From Pseudomonadota bacterium (GTDB lineage: Bacteria; Pseudomonadota; Gammaproteobacteria; Burkholderiales; Burkholderiaceae_E): DNA of 44,897 nt. Position 1 is the first letter of the stretch. Each line of letters starts with the position of its first letter. The notes under the pieces were generated by a model, which saw only the letters and a program-made list of their open reading frames with translations, was not told the DNA's origin and searched no databases. This document shows positions 15,201-23,688 of this stretch, one piece after another. Position numbers and translations under genes: made by a program. The DNA lies in NCBI GenBank assembly GCA_023388075.1, contig JAEWGX010000086.1, forward strand, positions 1 through 44,897, written 5' to 3'.

Positions 15201-17107
15201 GCCGGCTGCGGCTGGCCCGTCGCGGAGCCGGACGCCGCCTGCTCCTTCTCCGAGATCAGGTGATAGCAAGGCGCCTTCTCCATCTCGTATTCGCCGGTTT
15301 CGGGATCGCGACGCGACACGGTCAGCACGTGCCAGTTCTCGTCGTCCACCTTCATGACGTCGCCGCGGTAGTAGTAGCCCGGCCAGCGCGTCTCCTTGCG
15401 GAAGAGGGTGTGCTGCGTGACGCACTCCGCGGCGCGGTGACGGTGCTTCAGCTCCCATGCCCGCAGCAGCTCGTGGAGGTCCTTCGCGGCCAGGCTCTCG
15501 AGGTCCTCCTCCATGATCTTCAGCTTCTTGAGGCAGATGTTCAGCAGCTTCTCGTTCGTCATGTAGCCGACGGTATAGCCGCCGCAGTACTCGTCCATCA
15601 GCTTCTGCAGGCGGTCCAGGCCCTGCTGCGGATTGATGTAGTGCGGGTTGACGCTTCCCGCCACGACGGCATTGCGGTACACCCGGTAATGCTCCAGGGG
15701 CTTGTAGATCTCCTTCCTGCGGCGATCGATCTGCGACTCCGACACGACGATGCCCTGCGCCTTGCCGTCGTCGATGTACTTGCAGGCAGCCTTTGCGGCG
15801 AGGCGGCCTTCCGTGAAGGAGCCGGACGAGAACGCATGGGGCGTCCCGCCAACCGCGTCACCGGCGCCGAAGAGGCCCTCGATCGTCGTCATGCGGTTGT
15901 AGCCCCAGAAATACTCGGGCGGGGAGACGTCCTCGGGGCCCGAGCACCAGGCACCCGAGCAGGTCGCGTGCGAGCCCATGACGTACGGCTCGGACGTGGT
16001 CAGCTCGGGGTTCTCCTTCTTGGGATCGACGTCCGTGGCCGCCCAGAGGACCGCCTGGCCCACGGTCATGCCGAGGAAGTTCTCCCAGCCGACCTCTTCC
16101 AGGTGCGGATCCTGGAACGCCCGCATGGTCACCATGTGGATCGGCCCGCGGCCGGCCTTGATCTCGCTGAAGAGCGCGTGATTGCGCAGGCAGGTCGGGA
16201 TGGGACGATGCGTCAGGTGCGAAGCCTCCGGATCGAGATAGGCCTTGCCCACCATCTGCTGCAGCTCCGGCCACCACTTCGACTCGTACTCTTCGCCGTA
16301 GGCATTCTGGGTATAGGTCTTCAGGTGCAGGAAGTAGGCGCCCACGGGCCCGTAGCCGTCCTTGAACCGCGCCAGCACGATGCGATTCTCCATCTGCGTC
16401 ATCTTGGCGCCGGCGTTGATCATGAGCCCGTAGGCCGACGCGGACGACCAGGGCGCATACCACGTGCGGCCGGCACCTTCACCCGTGGAACGCGGCTTGA
16501 AGATGTTCGACGCCCCGCCCGCGCCACAGATCACGGTCTTGGACTTGAACACGTGATAGTTGCCGGTGCGGACGTTGAAGCCGACGGCTCCGGCAACCCG
16601 ATTCGGCTTGCTTTCGTCCATCAGCAGATGCGTGACGCAGATTCGGTTGAAGACCTTGTCCGCCGACTTCTTGGCGGCCTCGGCGACGATCGGCTTGTAC
16701 GACTCGCCGTGGATCATGATCTGCCATCGGCCTTCCCGCAGGTAGCGCCCGGTCTTCGGGTCCTTCATGATGGGAAGGCCCCACTCCTCGAACTGGTGCA
16801 CGGTGGAGTCGACGTGCCGAGCCATGTCGAACAGCAGGTCTTCGCGCACCAGCCCCATCAGGTCGATGCGCGCGTAGCGGACGTGGTCCTCGGGATTGTT
16901 CTCCCCCCAGCGGCTCCCCATGTAGCAGTTGATGGCGTACAGGCCCTGGGCGACCGCGCCGGACCGATCGATGTTCGCCTTCTCGGCAATCACGATCTTC
17001 TTGTCCTGGCCCCAGAACCTGGCTTCCCATGCGGCGCCCGTGCCGCCCAGACCTGCACCGACCACCAGGATGTCGATGTCGTCTTCGATGATCGTCTTGT
17101 AGGCCAT
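15197..17107 (-). CDS. aprA: Adenylylsulfate reductase, alpha (FAD) subunit
   Basis: Catalytic flavoprotein of dissimilatory APS reductase. It interconverts APS with sulfite plus AMP; in sulfur oxidisers it runs from sulfite to APS. The length of 636 residues is typical. The Rossmann motif is DILVVGAGLGGTGAAWEARF at residues 12-31, and the second FAD part of the fumarate-reductase fold is TTIEGLFGAGDAVGGTPHAF. Diagnostic AprA segments include CYMGSRWGENNPEDHVRYAR, THRPIPTCLRNHALFSEIKA and a C-terminal helical domain ending with RKETRWPGYYYRGDVMKVDD. The ATG overlaps the aprB stop by one base (TGATG), and its stop overlaps the next gene. A cytoplasmic complex with AprB is expected. No dsr genes are in view, so direction is inferred from Sat, AprM and xsc. 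Confidence 0.97.
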   Translation of the reverse strand: MAYKTIIEDDIDILVVGAGLGGTGAAWEARFWGQDKKIVIAEKANIDRSGAVAQGLYAINCYMGSRWGENNPEDHVRYARIDLMGLVREDLLFDMARHVDSTVHQFEEWGLPIMKDPKTGRYLREGRWQIMIHGESYKPIVAEAAKKSADKVFNRICVTHLLMDESKPNRVAGAVGFNVRTGNYHVFKSKTVICGAGGASNIFKPRSTGEGAGRTWYAPWSSASAYGLMINAGAKMTQMENRIVLARFKDGYGPVGAYFLHLKTYTQNAYGEEYESKWWPELQQMVGKAYLDPEASHLTHRPIPTCLRNHALFSEIKAGRGPIHMVTMRAFQDPHLEEVGWENFLGMTVGQAVLWAATDVDPKKENPELTTSEPYVMGSHATCSGAWCSGPEDVSPPEYFWGYNRMTTIEGLFGAGDAVGGTPHAFSSGSFTEGRLAAKAACKYIDDGKAQGIVVSESQIDRRRKEIYKPLEHYRVYRNAVVAGSVNPHYINPQQGLDRLQKLMDEYCGGYTVGYMTNEKLLNICLKKLKIMEEDLESLAAKDLHELLRAWELKHRHRAAECVTQHTLFRKETRWPGYYYRGDVMKVDDENWHVLTVSRRDPETGEYEMEKAPCYHLISEKEQAASGSATGQPQPA

Positions 17108-17586
17108 CAGTAGTACACGCCTTTCTTCAGCTCGAGGCCAGCGTCCTCGAGTGTACGCAGGCCGCCTTCATCGAGGCGGATGTACTTCGGTTCGTTGTAC
17201 AGCAGTTGGCTGTCGCGCATCTCCTTGCTCGGCGCGGGCACGTCGGCGAGCTTGGGAATCGCCGTCCCCCAGGGCTTCGTCGTGATGGGAGAGAGGAAAT
17301 CCTTCTCCGTTCCGTCCCGGAACTTGATCTTCCAGGCGATCGTGCCCTTGCGCTCGTCGCGATCCACGCGGACGCTATGGCCGAGCGGGGCGAAATCCGC
17401 ATACCCGCGCACGTCGATCGCATGCTGGGGGCAGGCCTTCACGCAGGAATAGCACTCCCAGCACATGTTGGGCTCGATGTTGTAGGCGCGGCGATAGGTC
17501 TCGTCGATCTGCATGATGTCCGAGGGACAGATGTCGACGCAGTGCCCGCATCCATCGCAACGGGTCATGTAGACGAAGGTAGGCAT
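17107..17586 (-). CDS. aprB: Adenylylsulfate reductase, beta (iron-sulfur) subunit
   Basis: A 159-residue electron-transfer subunit of APS reductase. Two [4Fe-4S] motifs are visible, CDGCGHCVDICP (residues 10-21) and CWECYSCVKACP (about residues 42-53), both C-x2-C-x2-C-x3-CP. The C-terminal tail after about residue 90 (KFRDGTEKDFLSPITTKPWG onward) is the extension that wraps around AprA in known structures. A GGAG box precedes the ATG at 17586. It carries electrons between the FAD of AprA and the membrane partner, probably the AprM protein encoded 60 bp upstream. Confidence 0.97.
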   Translation of the reverse strand: MPTFVYMTRCDGCGHCVDICPSDIMQIDETYRRAYNIEPNMCWECYSCVKACPQHAIDVRGYADFAPLGHSVRVDRDERKGTIAWKIKFRDGTEKDFLSPITTKPWGTAIPKLADVPAPSKEMRDSQLLYNEPKYIRLDEGGLRTLEDAGLELKKGVYY

Positions 17587-17646
17587 TAGGCGGCTCCTGG
17601 AAGGCTTCCTGATGAACTCGTGGTCGGCGTCTGATCGCCCTGTTCC

Positions 17647-18471
17647 CTAGTAGTGGCGGGGCGCCTCGCGCTTGATGCCGAGCCCCATGTCCATCGGCGC
17701 GTCACGCAGCAGCTCCATGGAATGGCGCTTGCGCTGCTCGGGGTCGTCGCGGGTCTGGGTCGGCAGGTTCTGGGCCGTGCCGTTGGCCTCGGAAAGCCGC
17801 TTCTCGAAGGCGGCCGCCGGCTTGAAGAACATGTGGGCGAACTTCGACCACGGCACTCCGCCGAAGAGCACGACGGTCGCGATGATGTAGAGCCAGAAGA
17901 GCACGCCCGCGCCGCCGCCCGTGGCGGCCCACAGGACGCCGAGGGTCACGCTTGCGAGCAGCGACAGGACGAAGAGATCCGCCTTCATCAGGCGCAAGGG
18001 AGAACGGCCCTGCGCGGCGACGTCCACGCGGATGAAGAACCAGAACCAGTAGCCACCCACCAGCACCATCAGCGCGCCGATCCACCAGAGCACCGGCCAG
18101 ACGGCCGGCGTGGACGCGGCCCCCGCGGGATAGCGGAACACCATGACGGCCGTGGCCACCACGTAGAGGATGAACCCGTACATGCCGAGCAGGTGCGCCA
18201 CCCGCCGGTTCGTGTTGCAGAACTCGCCCGAGGCAAGCACGTCGACCACCGCGGTCTGCACGGCGATCGAGACCTTCTGGCCGCTGCCCACCTCGCGACC
18301 TTCCTGCTTGGACTTGCGCATGTTGGCGAGGAAGTAGCGAGCGCTGCCCTTGTGGATGACGTCGAAGAGCGTGCCGGCCACCACGAGCAGGATCATCACC
18401 ACGAGGAACCACTGCAGGAAGCCGGAAGGCAACGATGCGCCCGCGACGGCAAATGGATTGACACTCGACAT
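17647..18471 (-). CDS. aprM: AprM-like membrane partner of APS reductase
   Basis: A 274-residue membrane protein with about five transmembrane helices: near residues 16-37 (FLQWFLVVMILLVVAGTLFD), then LGMYGFILYVVATAVMVF, VLWWIGALMVLVGGYWFWFF, LFVLSLLASVTLGVLWAA and FWLYIIATVVLFGGVPW. A hydrophilic C-terminal tail follows. I start it at the ATG at 18471 (MSSVNPFAVAG); upstream codons lack a good ribosome site. In one lineage of sulfur-oxidising bacteria aprM precedes aprBA and replaces QmoABC as the presumed quinone-side partner. Gene order, length and topology match that; exact identity is from resemblance. Confidence 0.78.
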   Translation of the reverse strand: MSSVNPFAVAGASLPSGFLQWFLVVMILLVVAGTLFDVIHKGSARYFLANMRKSKQEGREVGSGQKVSIAVQTAVVDVLASGEFCNTNRRVAHLLGMYGFILYVVATAVMVFRYPAGAASTPAVWPVLWWIGALMVLVGGYWFWFFIRVDVAAQGRSPLRLMKADLFVLSLLASVTLGVLWAATGGGAGVLFWLYIIATVVLFGGVPWSKFAHMFFKPAAAFEKRLSEANGTAQNLPTQTRDDPEQRKRHSMELLRDAPMDMGLGIKREAPRHY

Positions 18472-18612
18472 GGAACTTTCCTTCCTGTTGGGACCCCGAA
18501 TCCGCAACCTGCGTTGCGTCAGGCACCGGCCCGGGGTGCTTGCCGCGACGAAAGGGCGACGCGCTACGCCGCAATGTGACACGTGCACCGCCGCTAGACC
18601 AATCGAAGTCGT

Positions 18613-18626
18613 TTATCCGCCGATAA
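18613..18626. promoter_or_regulatory. Candidate LysR operator in the aprM/lysR gap
   Basis: TTATCCGCCGATAA is an inverted repeat with 5-bp arms TTATC/GATAA and a 4-bp spacer, a TTA-N8-TAA arrangement like CbbR/CysB-group sites. It lies in the 284-bp divergent region between aprM (start 18471) and the LysR gene (start 18756). I see no clear sigma70 hexamers in the rest of that gap. Confidence 0.38.
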
Positions 18627-18755
18627 GCCACGAGAGTTATTGCGGCGCACAACCGGCGTGGGGCCCGGGCGGGAGAGCCAGGAGGCCGGCAGCGTATCAT
18701 CGGCACGGTGCGTCCACACTCCTGAGTGCGCTGACCTCGAACACCGTACCGTCAT

Positions 18756-19688
18756 ATGTCGGATCGTAGACTCCAGGTTTTCAATGCCGTGGCGAAGTAC
18801 CTGTCGTTCACGAAGGCGGCCGATGCCCTGTGCATGACGCAACCGGCGGTCACGTTCCAGATCCACCAGCTGGAAGATCACTTCGGTGCCCGCCTCTTCG
18901 ATCGCGCCGGCGGCCGTATCGCCTTGACGCCGGTGGGCACCGTGGCGCTCGGCTATGCCCAGGACATCCTCGCCCTGTACGCCGAGCTGGACATGCAGGT
19001 CAGGGAGCAGAGCGGACAGGAATTCGGTCCGCTGCTGATCGGCGCCAGCACGACGATCGCCGAGTTCCTGCTGCCCCGCGTCCTCGGCGAGTTCAAGGTC
19101 CATTGCCCGGGAGTCGTACCGCAGCTCATCGTCGCGAACTCCGAGACCGTCCAGGCACGGGTCGTCGAGCGTACGCTGGATCTCGGTTTCATCGAGGGGG
19201 ACTCCCGCACGCCCTCTCTCATCACGGATGTCTGCTGCGAGGACGAGCTGCAGGTCGTCTGCGTGCCTTCGCATCCGCTCGCGCGAAGCAAGGAGCTGGC
19301 GATCGATTCACTGACCGAGCATCCCTACATCAGCCGCGAGTCCGGGTCCGGCACCCGAGAGGTCATCGACCATTACCTGAAGAAGGCGGGGTTGTCGCTG
19401 GATTCGCTGAAGGTGGTCATGGAAGCGACCAGCCCGGAAGCGCTCAAGGGACTGGTCGCGACCGGGGTCGGCTTCGCGATCATGTCGCGTGCGGTGGCGG
19501 AAAAGGAAGTGCGACTTGGTGACCTCGTGCGGATTCCGCTGGCGCCGCCGCTGCTCCGCCACCTCTCGGTCGTCTATCCCAAGGAGCGCATCCACCCTAG
19601 GGTCGTGAGCGGATTCATCCGATTCGCCAAGGAACGGCTGGCGGCGGCGGGCACGACGGAAGCACGCGTCGCGGAGGTGGAGGGCTGA
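18756..19688 (+). CDS. LysR-family regulator, CysL-like, of the apr/sat region
   Basis: A 310-residue LysR regulator. The HTH occupies residues 1-62 (RRLQVFNAVAKYLSFTKAAD, then MTQPAVTFQIHQLEDHF). The effector domain contains LDLGFIEGDSR, RESGSGTREVIDHYLKKAG and GLVATGVGFAIMSRAVAEKE, the same GFIEG/SGSGTRE signatures as in the regulator beside the molybdoenzyme gene. These are characteristic of the CysL/CbbR branch. It is divergent from aprM and convergent with sat, with 21 bp between the stops. It is therefore the likely switch for aprMBA; sulfite, sulfate or APS as effector is an inference. Confidence 0.92.
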   Translation: MSDRRLQVFNAVAKYLSFTKAADALCMTQPAVTFQIHQLEDHFGARLFDRAGGRIALTPVGTVALGYAQDILALYAELDMQVREQSGQEFGPLLIGASTTIAEFLLPRVLGEFKVHCPGVVPQLIVANSETVQARVVERTLDLGFIEGDSRTPSLITDVCCEDELQVVCVPSHPLARSKELAIDSLTEHPYISRESGSGTREVIDHYLKKAGLSLDSLKVVMEATSPEALKGLVATGVGFAIMSRAVAEKEVRLGDLVRIPLAPPLLRHLSVVYPKERIHPRVVSGFIRFAKERLAAAGTTEARVAEVEG

Positions 19689-19709
19689 GAGCCCGGGGAG
19701 GAGAGCCGC

Positions 19710-20927
19710 CTAGCGCGCCGAGTGGCCCTTCAGCTCCACCTTGACGTTCTCGTGCGCGTCGAGCGAGGCGTAGTAGCTCCGCAGGATCTCGAGCACCTCC
19801 GGCCTGCTGAACTGGGGGGGCACCGCGCTGCCTTCGGACAGCCAGCTCCGCAGCTTGGTTCCCGACACGAGCAGCCGATCGGCATCGTCGTGCGGGCAGG
19901 TGCGGGCCGACGCCATGGCTTCGCACTTGTGGCACCAGAACGTCCAGTCGACCCGCATCGGCTCGATCAGGAGCGCGTCACCCGGGATCTCGTCGAAGAT
20001 CCGGTGCGAGTCGAACGGGCCGTAGTAGTCGCCCACGCCGGCGTGATCGCGTCCCACGATCAGGTAGGCACAGCCGTAGTTCTGCCGGAACACCGCGTGC
20101 AGCAACGCCTCTCGCGGGCCGGCATAGCGCATGTCCAGCGGATACCCCGCCTGCACCACCGTGCCGGCGCGGAAGTACTTCTCCACCAGGACCTGGATGG
20201 CACGCGTGCGCACGTCGGCCGGAATGTCGCCAGGCTTGAGGTTGCCGAGCAGCGAATGCACCAGCACGCCGTCGCAGACCTCGATCGCGACCTTGACCAG
20301 GTACTCGTGCGAGCGATGCATCGGGTTGCGGGTCTGGAAGGCGGCCACTCGTGACCAGCCCAGCCGTTCGAACTCGGCGCGGGTCTCCTGCGGCGTCTTG
20401 AACAGCGCGCCGTACTTCGCCTTGAATCCGCCGTCGCCCAGGACGCGCAACGGCCCGGCCAGGTTCACCTCGCCCTGCTGCATGACCATCCGTACGCCGG
20501 GATGCTCGGTGTCCGTGGTCTTGAACACCGAGCGGCATTCATGCGCCTTGTCGATGCAATACTTCTCGGTCACCGTCATGACCGCGAGCAGCGCGTCGTC
20601 GTCGGGATCGACCAGCGCGACCTCCTCGCCCGCGGCGATCGAGCCCGCGATCGAATCGTCGACGGACAGCGTGATGGGAATCGGCCAGAACACGCCCTCG
20701 GCCGTGCGCATCTCGTCACAGACCCCCTGCCAATCGGCGTGCGTCATGAAGCCGGCAAGCGGTGTGAACCCGCCCATGCCCAGCATGACGACATCCCCCT
20801 TCTCGCGCGGCGTGATGCGCAATCTGCGCAGCGTGCCCGCCCGCTTCAGCTCCGCGGCGTGAGCCTCGCCTTCGAGCTGGAGCGGAAGCAGGCCGCGGCC
20901 GCCGTGCGGTGGTACGAGTCGAGCCAT
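19710..20927 (-). CDS. sat: ATP sulfurylase (sulfate adenylyltransferase), dissimilatory type
   Basis: A 405-residue Sat that interconverts ATP plus sulfate with APS plus pyrophosphate; in sulfite oxidation it makes ATP from APS and PPi. The active-site motifs are QTRNPMHRSHE and GRDHAGVGDYY, both complete, and the length matches single-domain dissimilatory Sat without an APS kinase domain. Cys residues in the C-terminal WCHKCEAMASARTCPHDD could bind a metal, as in several prokaryotic Sat proteins. The ATG at 20927 is chosen for AGGAGA 7 bp upstream; an ATG 12 codons earlier lacks a good ribosome site. It is on the same strand as aprMBA but separated by the LysR gene. Confidence 0.96.
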   Translation of the reverse strand: MARLVPPHGGRGLLPLQLEGEAHAAELKRAGTLRRLRITPREKGDVVMLGMGGFTPLAGFMTHADWQGVCDEMRTAEGVFWPIPITLSVDDSIAGSIAAGEEVALVDPDDDALLAVMTVTEKYCIDKAHECRSVFKTTDTEHPGVRMVMQQGEVNLAGPLRVLGDGGFKAKYGALFKTPQETRAEFERLGWSRVAAFQTRNPMHRSHEYLVKVAIEVCDGVLVHSLLGNLKPGDIPADVRTRAIQVLVEKYFRAGTVVQAGYPLDMRYAGPREALLHAVFRQNYGCAYLIVGRDHAGVGDYYGPFDSHRIFDEIPGDALLIEPMRVDWTFWCHKCEAMASARTCPHDDADRLLVSGTKLRSWLSEGSAVPPQFSRPEVLEILRSYYASLDAHENVKVELKGHSAR

Positions 20928-21094
20928 GGCGATCTCCTGCGGTCGAGGTGCCTGACGGTCCAAGCTACCGCACGATGCCTCGCTTGTCCGACGAAATTGC
21001 TGATGGGGCGATAAATGCGGTCGATGGAGCCGGTCACGCGGCCGGGCGACGCCGGAGCGCTGCCGCGCACGATGCGTGCGTTATGATGCTCGCG

Positions 21095-21607
21095 ATGAAG
21101 GTATGCATCGTTTCCGACAGCCACGATCGGTCGGAGCCGCTCGCGCAAGCGGTGCGCGCGGCCGCCGCGGAGGGCGCCGCGGCCGTGATCCATTGCGGTG
21201 ACGTCATAGGTACCCAGACGTTGCGTGCCGCCATGAGCGTCGGATTGCCGATTCACGTGATCCATGGCAACAACCTCGGTGACCCGGTGTCGCTCAGCCG
21301 CTGGGCCCATGAAAGCGGGGGGCTGATGCGCTACCACGGCGCGGACGCCCGGCTCGATCTGCACGGACGACGGATCTTCGTCGTTCACTATCCCGAGTAC
21401 GGCCACGCGATGGCGTGCACCGGCAACTGGGACCTCGTCTGCTGCGGCCACTCCCACGTCGCCGGCGTCGAGCGCGTCGACAACGTCAAGAGCGGCGTGA
21501 CCTACGTAGTCAACCCGGGAACGGTCGCAGGCATGGCCGCGCCGCGCACCTGGGTCCTCGGCGACCTCGAGACGATGCAGTTCCAGATACGTACGGACTC
21601 CGCGTAG
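21095..21607 (+). CDS. YfcE/MJ0936-type metallophosphoesterase
   Basis: A 170-residue calcineurin-like phosphodiesterase. Metal-binding motifs appear in order: VSDSHDR (D-x-H), VIHCGDVIG (GD), HVIHGNNLGD (the GN box) and CCGHSHVAG (GH-x-H). The short family length points to a small phosphodiesterase of the YfcE group. The start at 21095 gives the canonical MKVCIVSDSH; in-frame ATGs at 21083 and 21086 are alternatives and none has a clear ribosome site. It is divergent from sat, with 167 bp between. The natural substrate is unknown in this family. Confidence 0.88.
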   Translation: MKVCIVSDSHDRSEPLAQAVRAAAAEGAAAVIHCGDVIGTQTLRAAMSVGLPIHVIHGNNLGDPVSLSRWAHESGGLMRYHGADARLDLHGRRIFVVHYPEYGHAMACTGNWDLVCCGHSHVAGVERVDNVKSGVTYVVNPGTVAGMAAPRTWVLGDLETMQFQIRTDSA

Positions 21608-21643
21608 GCGGGTACGCAGCCGGTTGATTCCCGACCAGGGCCG

Positions 21644-22489
21644 CTAGCGGAATACCACGGTCTTGTTGCCGTCCAGCAGCACGCGACGCTCGGCATGCCA
21701 CTGCACGGCCCGCGCCAGGACCACGCTTTCGACGTCGCGACCGATCGCGGTGACCGCGGCCACGTCCATGGCGTGATCCACGCGCGCGACGTCCTGCTCG
21801 ATGATCGGGCCTTCGTCGAGCTCGCCCGTCACGTAGTGGGCGGTGGCGCCGATTATCTTGACGCCCCGCTCGTGCGCCTGGTGGTAGGGCTTCGCGCCCT
21901 TGAAGCTCGGCAGGAAGGAGTGGTGGATGTTGATCGCGCGGCCTTCCAGGCGCCGGCAGAGGTCGTCGGAGAGGACCTGCATGTATCGCGCCAGCACCAC
22001 CAGCTCGGCGCCTTCGGATTCGATCACGTCCATCAGCCGGCTCTCGGCCTGCGCCTTGGTGTCCGCTGTCACCGGGATGTGGTGGAAGGGGATGTCGTAG
22101 CTCGCCGCGAGCTGGTAGAAGTCCCGGTGGTTCGAGACCACCGCCCTGATATCCAGTGCCAGCAGCCCCGAGCGGTGGCGGAACAGCAGGTCGTTCAGGC
22201 AGTGCCCCAGCCTGGAGACCATCACCACGGTGGGAATGCGTCGGCCCGCCTCGTCGATCTGCCACTTCATGCCGAACGACTCCGCCACCTGCGCGAAGCC
22301 TTCGCGCAGGGCGGGGAGCCGGTCCGGGCTGGCGAAGCGCACCCGCATGAAGAAGAGCCCGGTGCTGGGATCGTCGTACTGCGCCGCTTCGGTGATGTTG
22401 CCGTCGTGGGAGAGCAGCGCCCCGGTCACCGCGTGCACGATGCCGGCGCGGTCCGGGCAGGACAGGGTCAGGATGAACTGGTCTGGCAA
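21644..22489 (-). CDS. purU: Formyltetrahydrofolate deformylase
   Basis: Hydrolyses 10-formyl-THF to formate and THF, balancing the one-carbon pool. The 281 residues comprise an N-terminal ACT domain (FILTLSCPDRAGIVHAVTGA, residues about 5-80) and a C-terminal formyltransferase-type domain. The latter carries VVMVSRLGHCLNDLLFRHRS and the catalytic INIHHSFLPSFKGAKPYHQA, with Asp in HYVTGELDEGPIIEQD. The start is a TTG at 22489 (LPDQFILTLS) behind an AAGGAAG box; no ATG fits in the short divergent gap. It is divergent from the FAD oxidase gene. Confidence 0.95.
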   Translation of the reverse strand: MPDQFILTLSCPDRAGIVHAVTGALLSHDGNITEAAQYDDPSTGLFFMRVRFASPDRLPALREGFAQVAESFGMKWQIDEAGRRIPTVVMVSRLGHCLNDLLFRHRSGLLALDIRAVVSNHRDFYQLAASYDIPFHHIPVTADTKAQAESRLMDVIESEGAELVVLARYMQVLSDDLCRRLEGRAINIHHSFLPSFKGAKPYHQAHERGVKIIGATAHYVTGELDEGPIIEQDVARVDHAMDVAAVTAIGRDVESVVLARAVQWHAERRVLLDGNKTVVFR

Positions 22490-22534
22490 AATCGCTTCCT
22501 TGCGCGAATGGGCGAGGCGATTGAAACACACTTC

Positions 22535-23641
22535 ATGGAAGCGGTAGATGCGGTCGTCGTCGGCGCCGGCGTGGTCGGCCTGGCCTGCGCCCGGGCGCTG
22601 GCGCTTGCGGGCCGGGAGGTGATCGTGCTCGAGGCCGAGGACGGCATCGGCACCGGTACCAGCTCCCGCAACAGCGAGGTGATCCACGCCGGCATCTACT
22701 ACCCGGGCGGTTCGCTCAAGGCGCTGCATTGCGTGCGTGGCAAGGAGATGCTCTATCGCTACTGCGCCGAACGCGGTGTGGATCACCGGCGCTGCGGCAA
22801 GCTGATCGTGGCCACCTCGCCGGCGCAGATCGCCGCGCTCGATACGCTGAAGGCGCAGGCGAGCCGCAACGGCGTCGACGACATCGCGTTCCTTTCCGCG
22901 GAGGAGGCGGTGGCGATCGAACCGGAGCTGCGTTGCGCGGGAGCGCTTTCGAGCCCGAGCTCGGGGATCATCGACAGCCACGCGTTGATGCTTTCCTACC
23001 AGGGCGACCTCGAGTCGGCGGGAGGCCTTGTGGTCTTCAACACGCCGGTGGCGGCCGTACGGTGCGCGGGGGGCTCGGTCGTCGTGCAGACCGGCGGCGC
23101 GGATGCGTCCAGCCTGCAGGCGCGGCTCTTCGTCAACTGCGCCGGGCTGCATGCGCAGGCGCTCGCGCGGCGGATGGAAGGTTTCCCGGCCGAGCAGGTT
23201 CCGCCGAGCTATTTCGCCAAGGGCAACTACTTCTCGCTCGCCGGACGCGCGCCGTTCCGGCGGCTGATCTATCCGGTGCCGGAGCCGGCGGGACTGGGCG
23301 TGCACCTGACCCTCGATCTCGGCATGCAGGCCCGGTTCGGTCCCGACGTGCAGTGGGTCGATACGCCTGACTACGACGTGGATCCTGCCCGCGCGGATGC
23401 CTTCTACGCCGAGATCCGCCGGTACTGGCCCGGGCTTCGCGACGGCGCCCTGGTCCCGGCCTACGCGGGCGTGCGCCCCAAGATCCAGGCGCCGGGCCAG
23501 CCGGCGCTCGACTTCATGATCACCGGCCCGCGCACGCATGGCGTCGCGGGTGTCATCCAGCTCTTCGGCATCGAATCGCCCGGCCTGACCGCCAGCCTCT
23601 CCATCGGCCGGCAGGTGGCGGAGATGGCCGGGCAGTCATAG
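22535..23641 (+). CDS. FAD-dependent oxidoreductase, L-2-hydroxyglutarate oxidase-like
   Basis: A 368-residue DAO-family flavoenzyme. The ADP-binding motif is VVVGAGVVGLACARALALAG near the N-terminus, followed by GTGTSSRNSEVIHAGIYYPG, a hallmark of L-2-hydroxyglutarate dehydrogenase/oxidase (LhgO/L2HGDH). Later segments FAKGNYFSLAG, VPAYAGVRPKI and LFGIESPGLTASLSIGRQVA match the same subfamily. The start at ATG 22535 puts the FAD motif at the usual position; an ATG 27 bp upstream is possible. It oxidises an L-2-hydroxy acid and feeds electrons to oxygen or the quinone pool. Other hydroxy-acid substrates cannot be excluded. Confidence 0.88.
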   Translation: MEAVDAVVVGAGVVGLACARALALAGREVIVLEAEDGIGTGTSSRNSEVIHAGIYYPGGSLKALHCVRGKEMLYRYCAERGVDHRRCGKLIVATSPAQIAALDTLKAQASRNGVDDIAFLSAEEAVAIEPELRCAGALSSPSSGIIDSHALMLSYQGDLESAGGLVVFNTPVAAVRCAGGSVVVQTGGADASSLQARLFVNCAGLHAQALARRMEGFPAEQVPPSYFAKGNYFSLAGRAPFRRLIYPVPEPAGLGVHLTLDLGMQARFGPDVQWVDTPDYDVDPARADAFYAEIRRYWPGLRDGALVPAYAGVRPKIQAPGQPALDFMITGPRTHGVAGVIQLFGIESPGLTASLSIGRQVAEMAGQS

Positions 23642-23688
23642 GCATTCGACTCGGACACGAGCGGCACGCACGACGACAGGAGGTCGCC

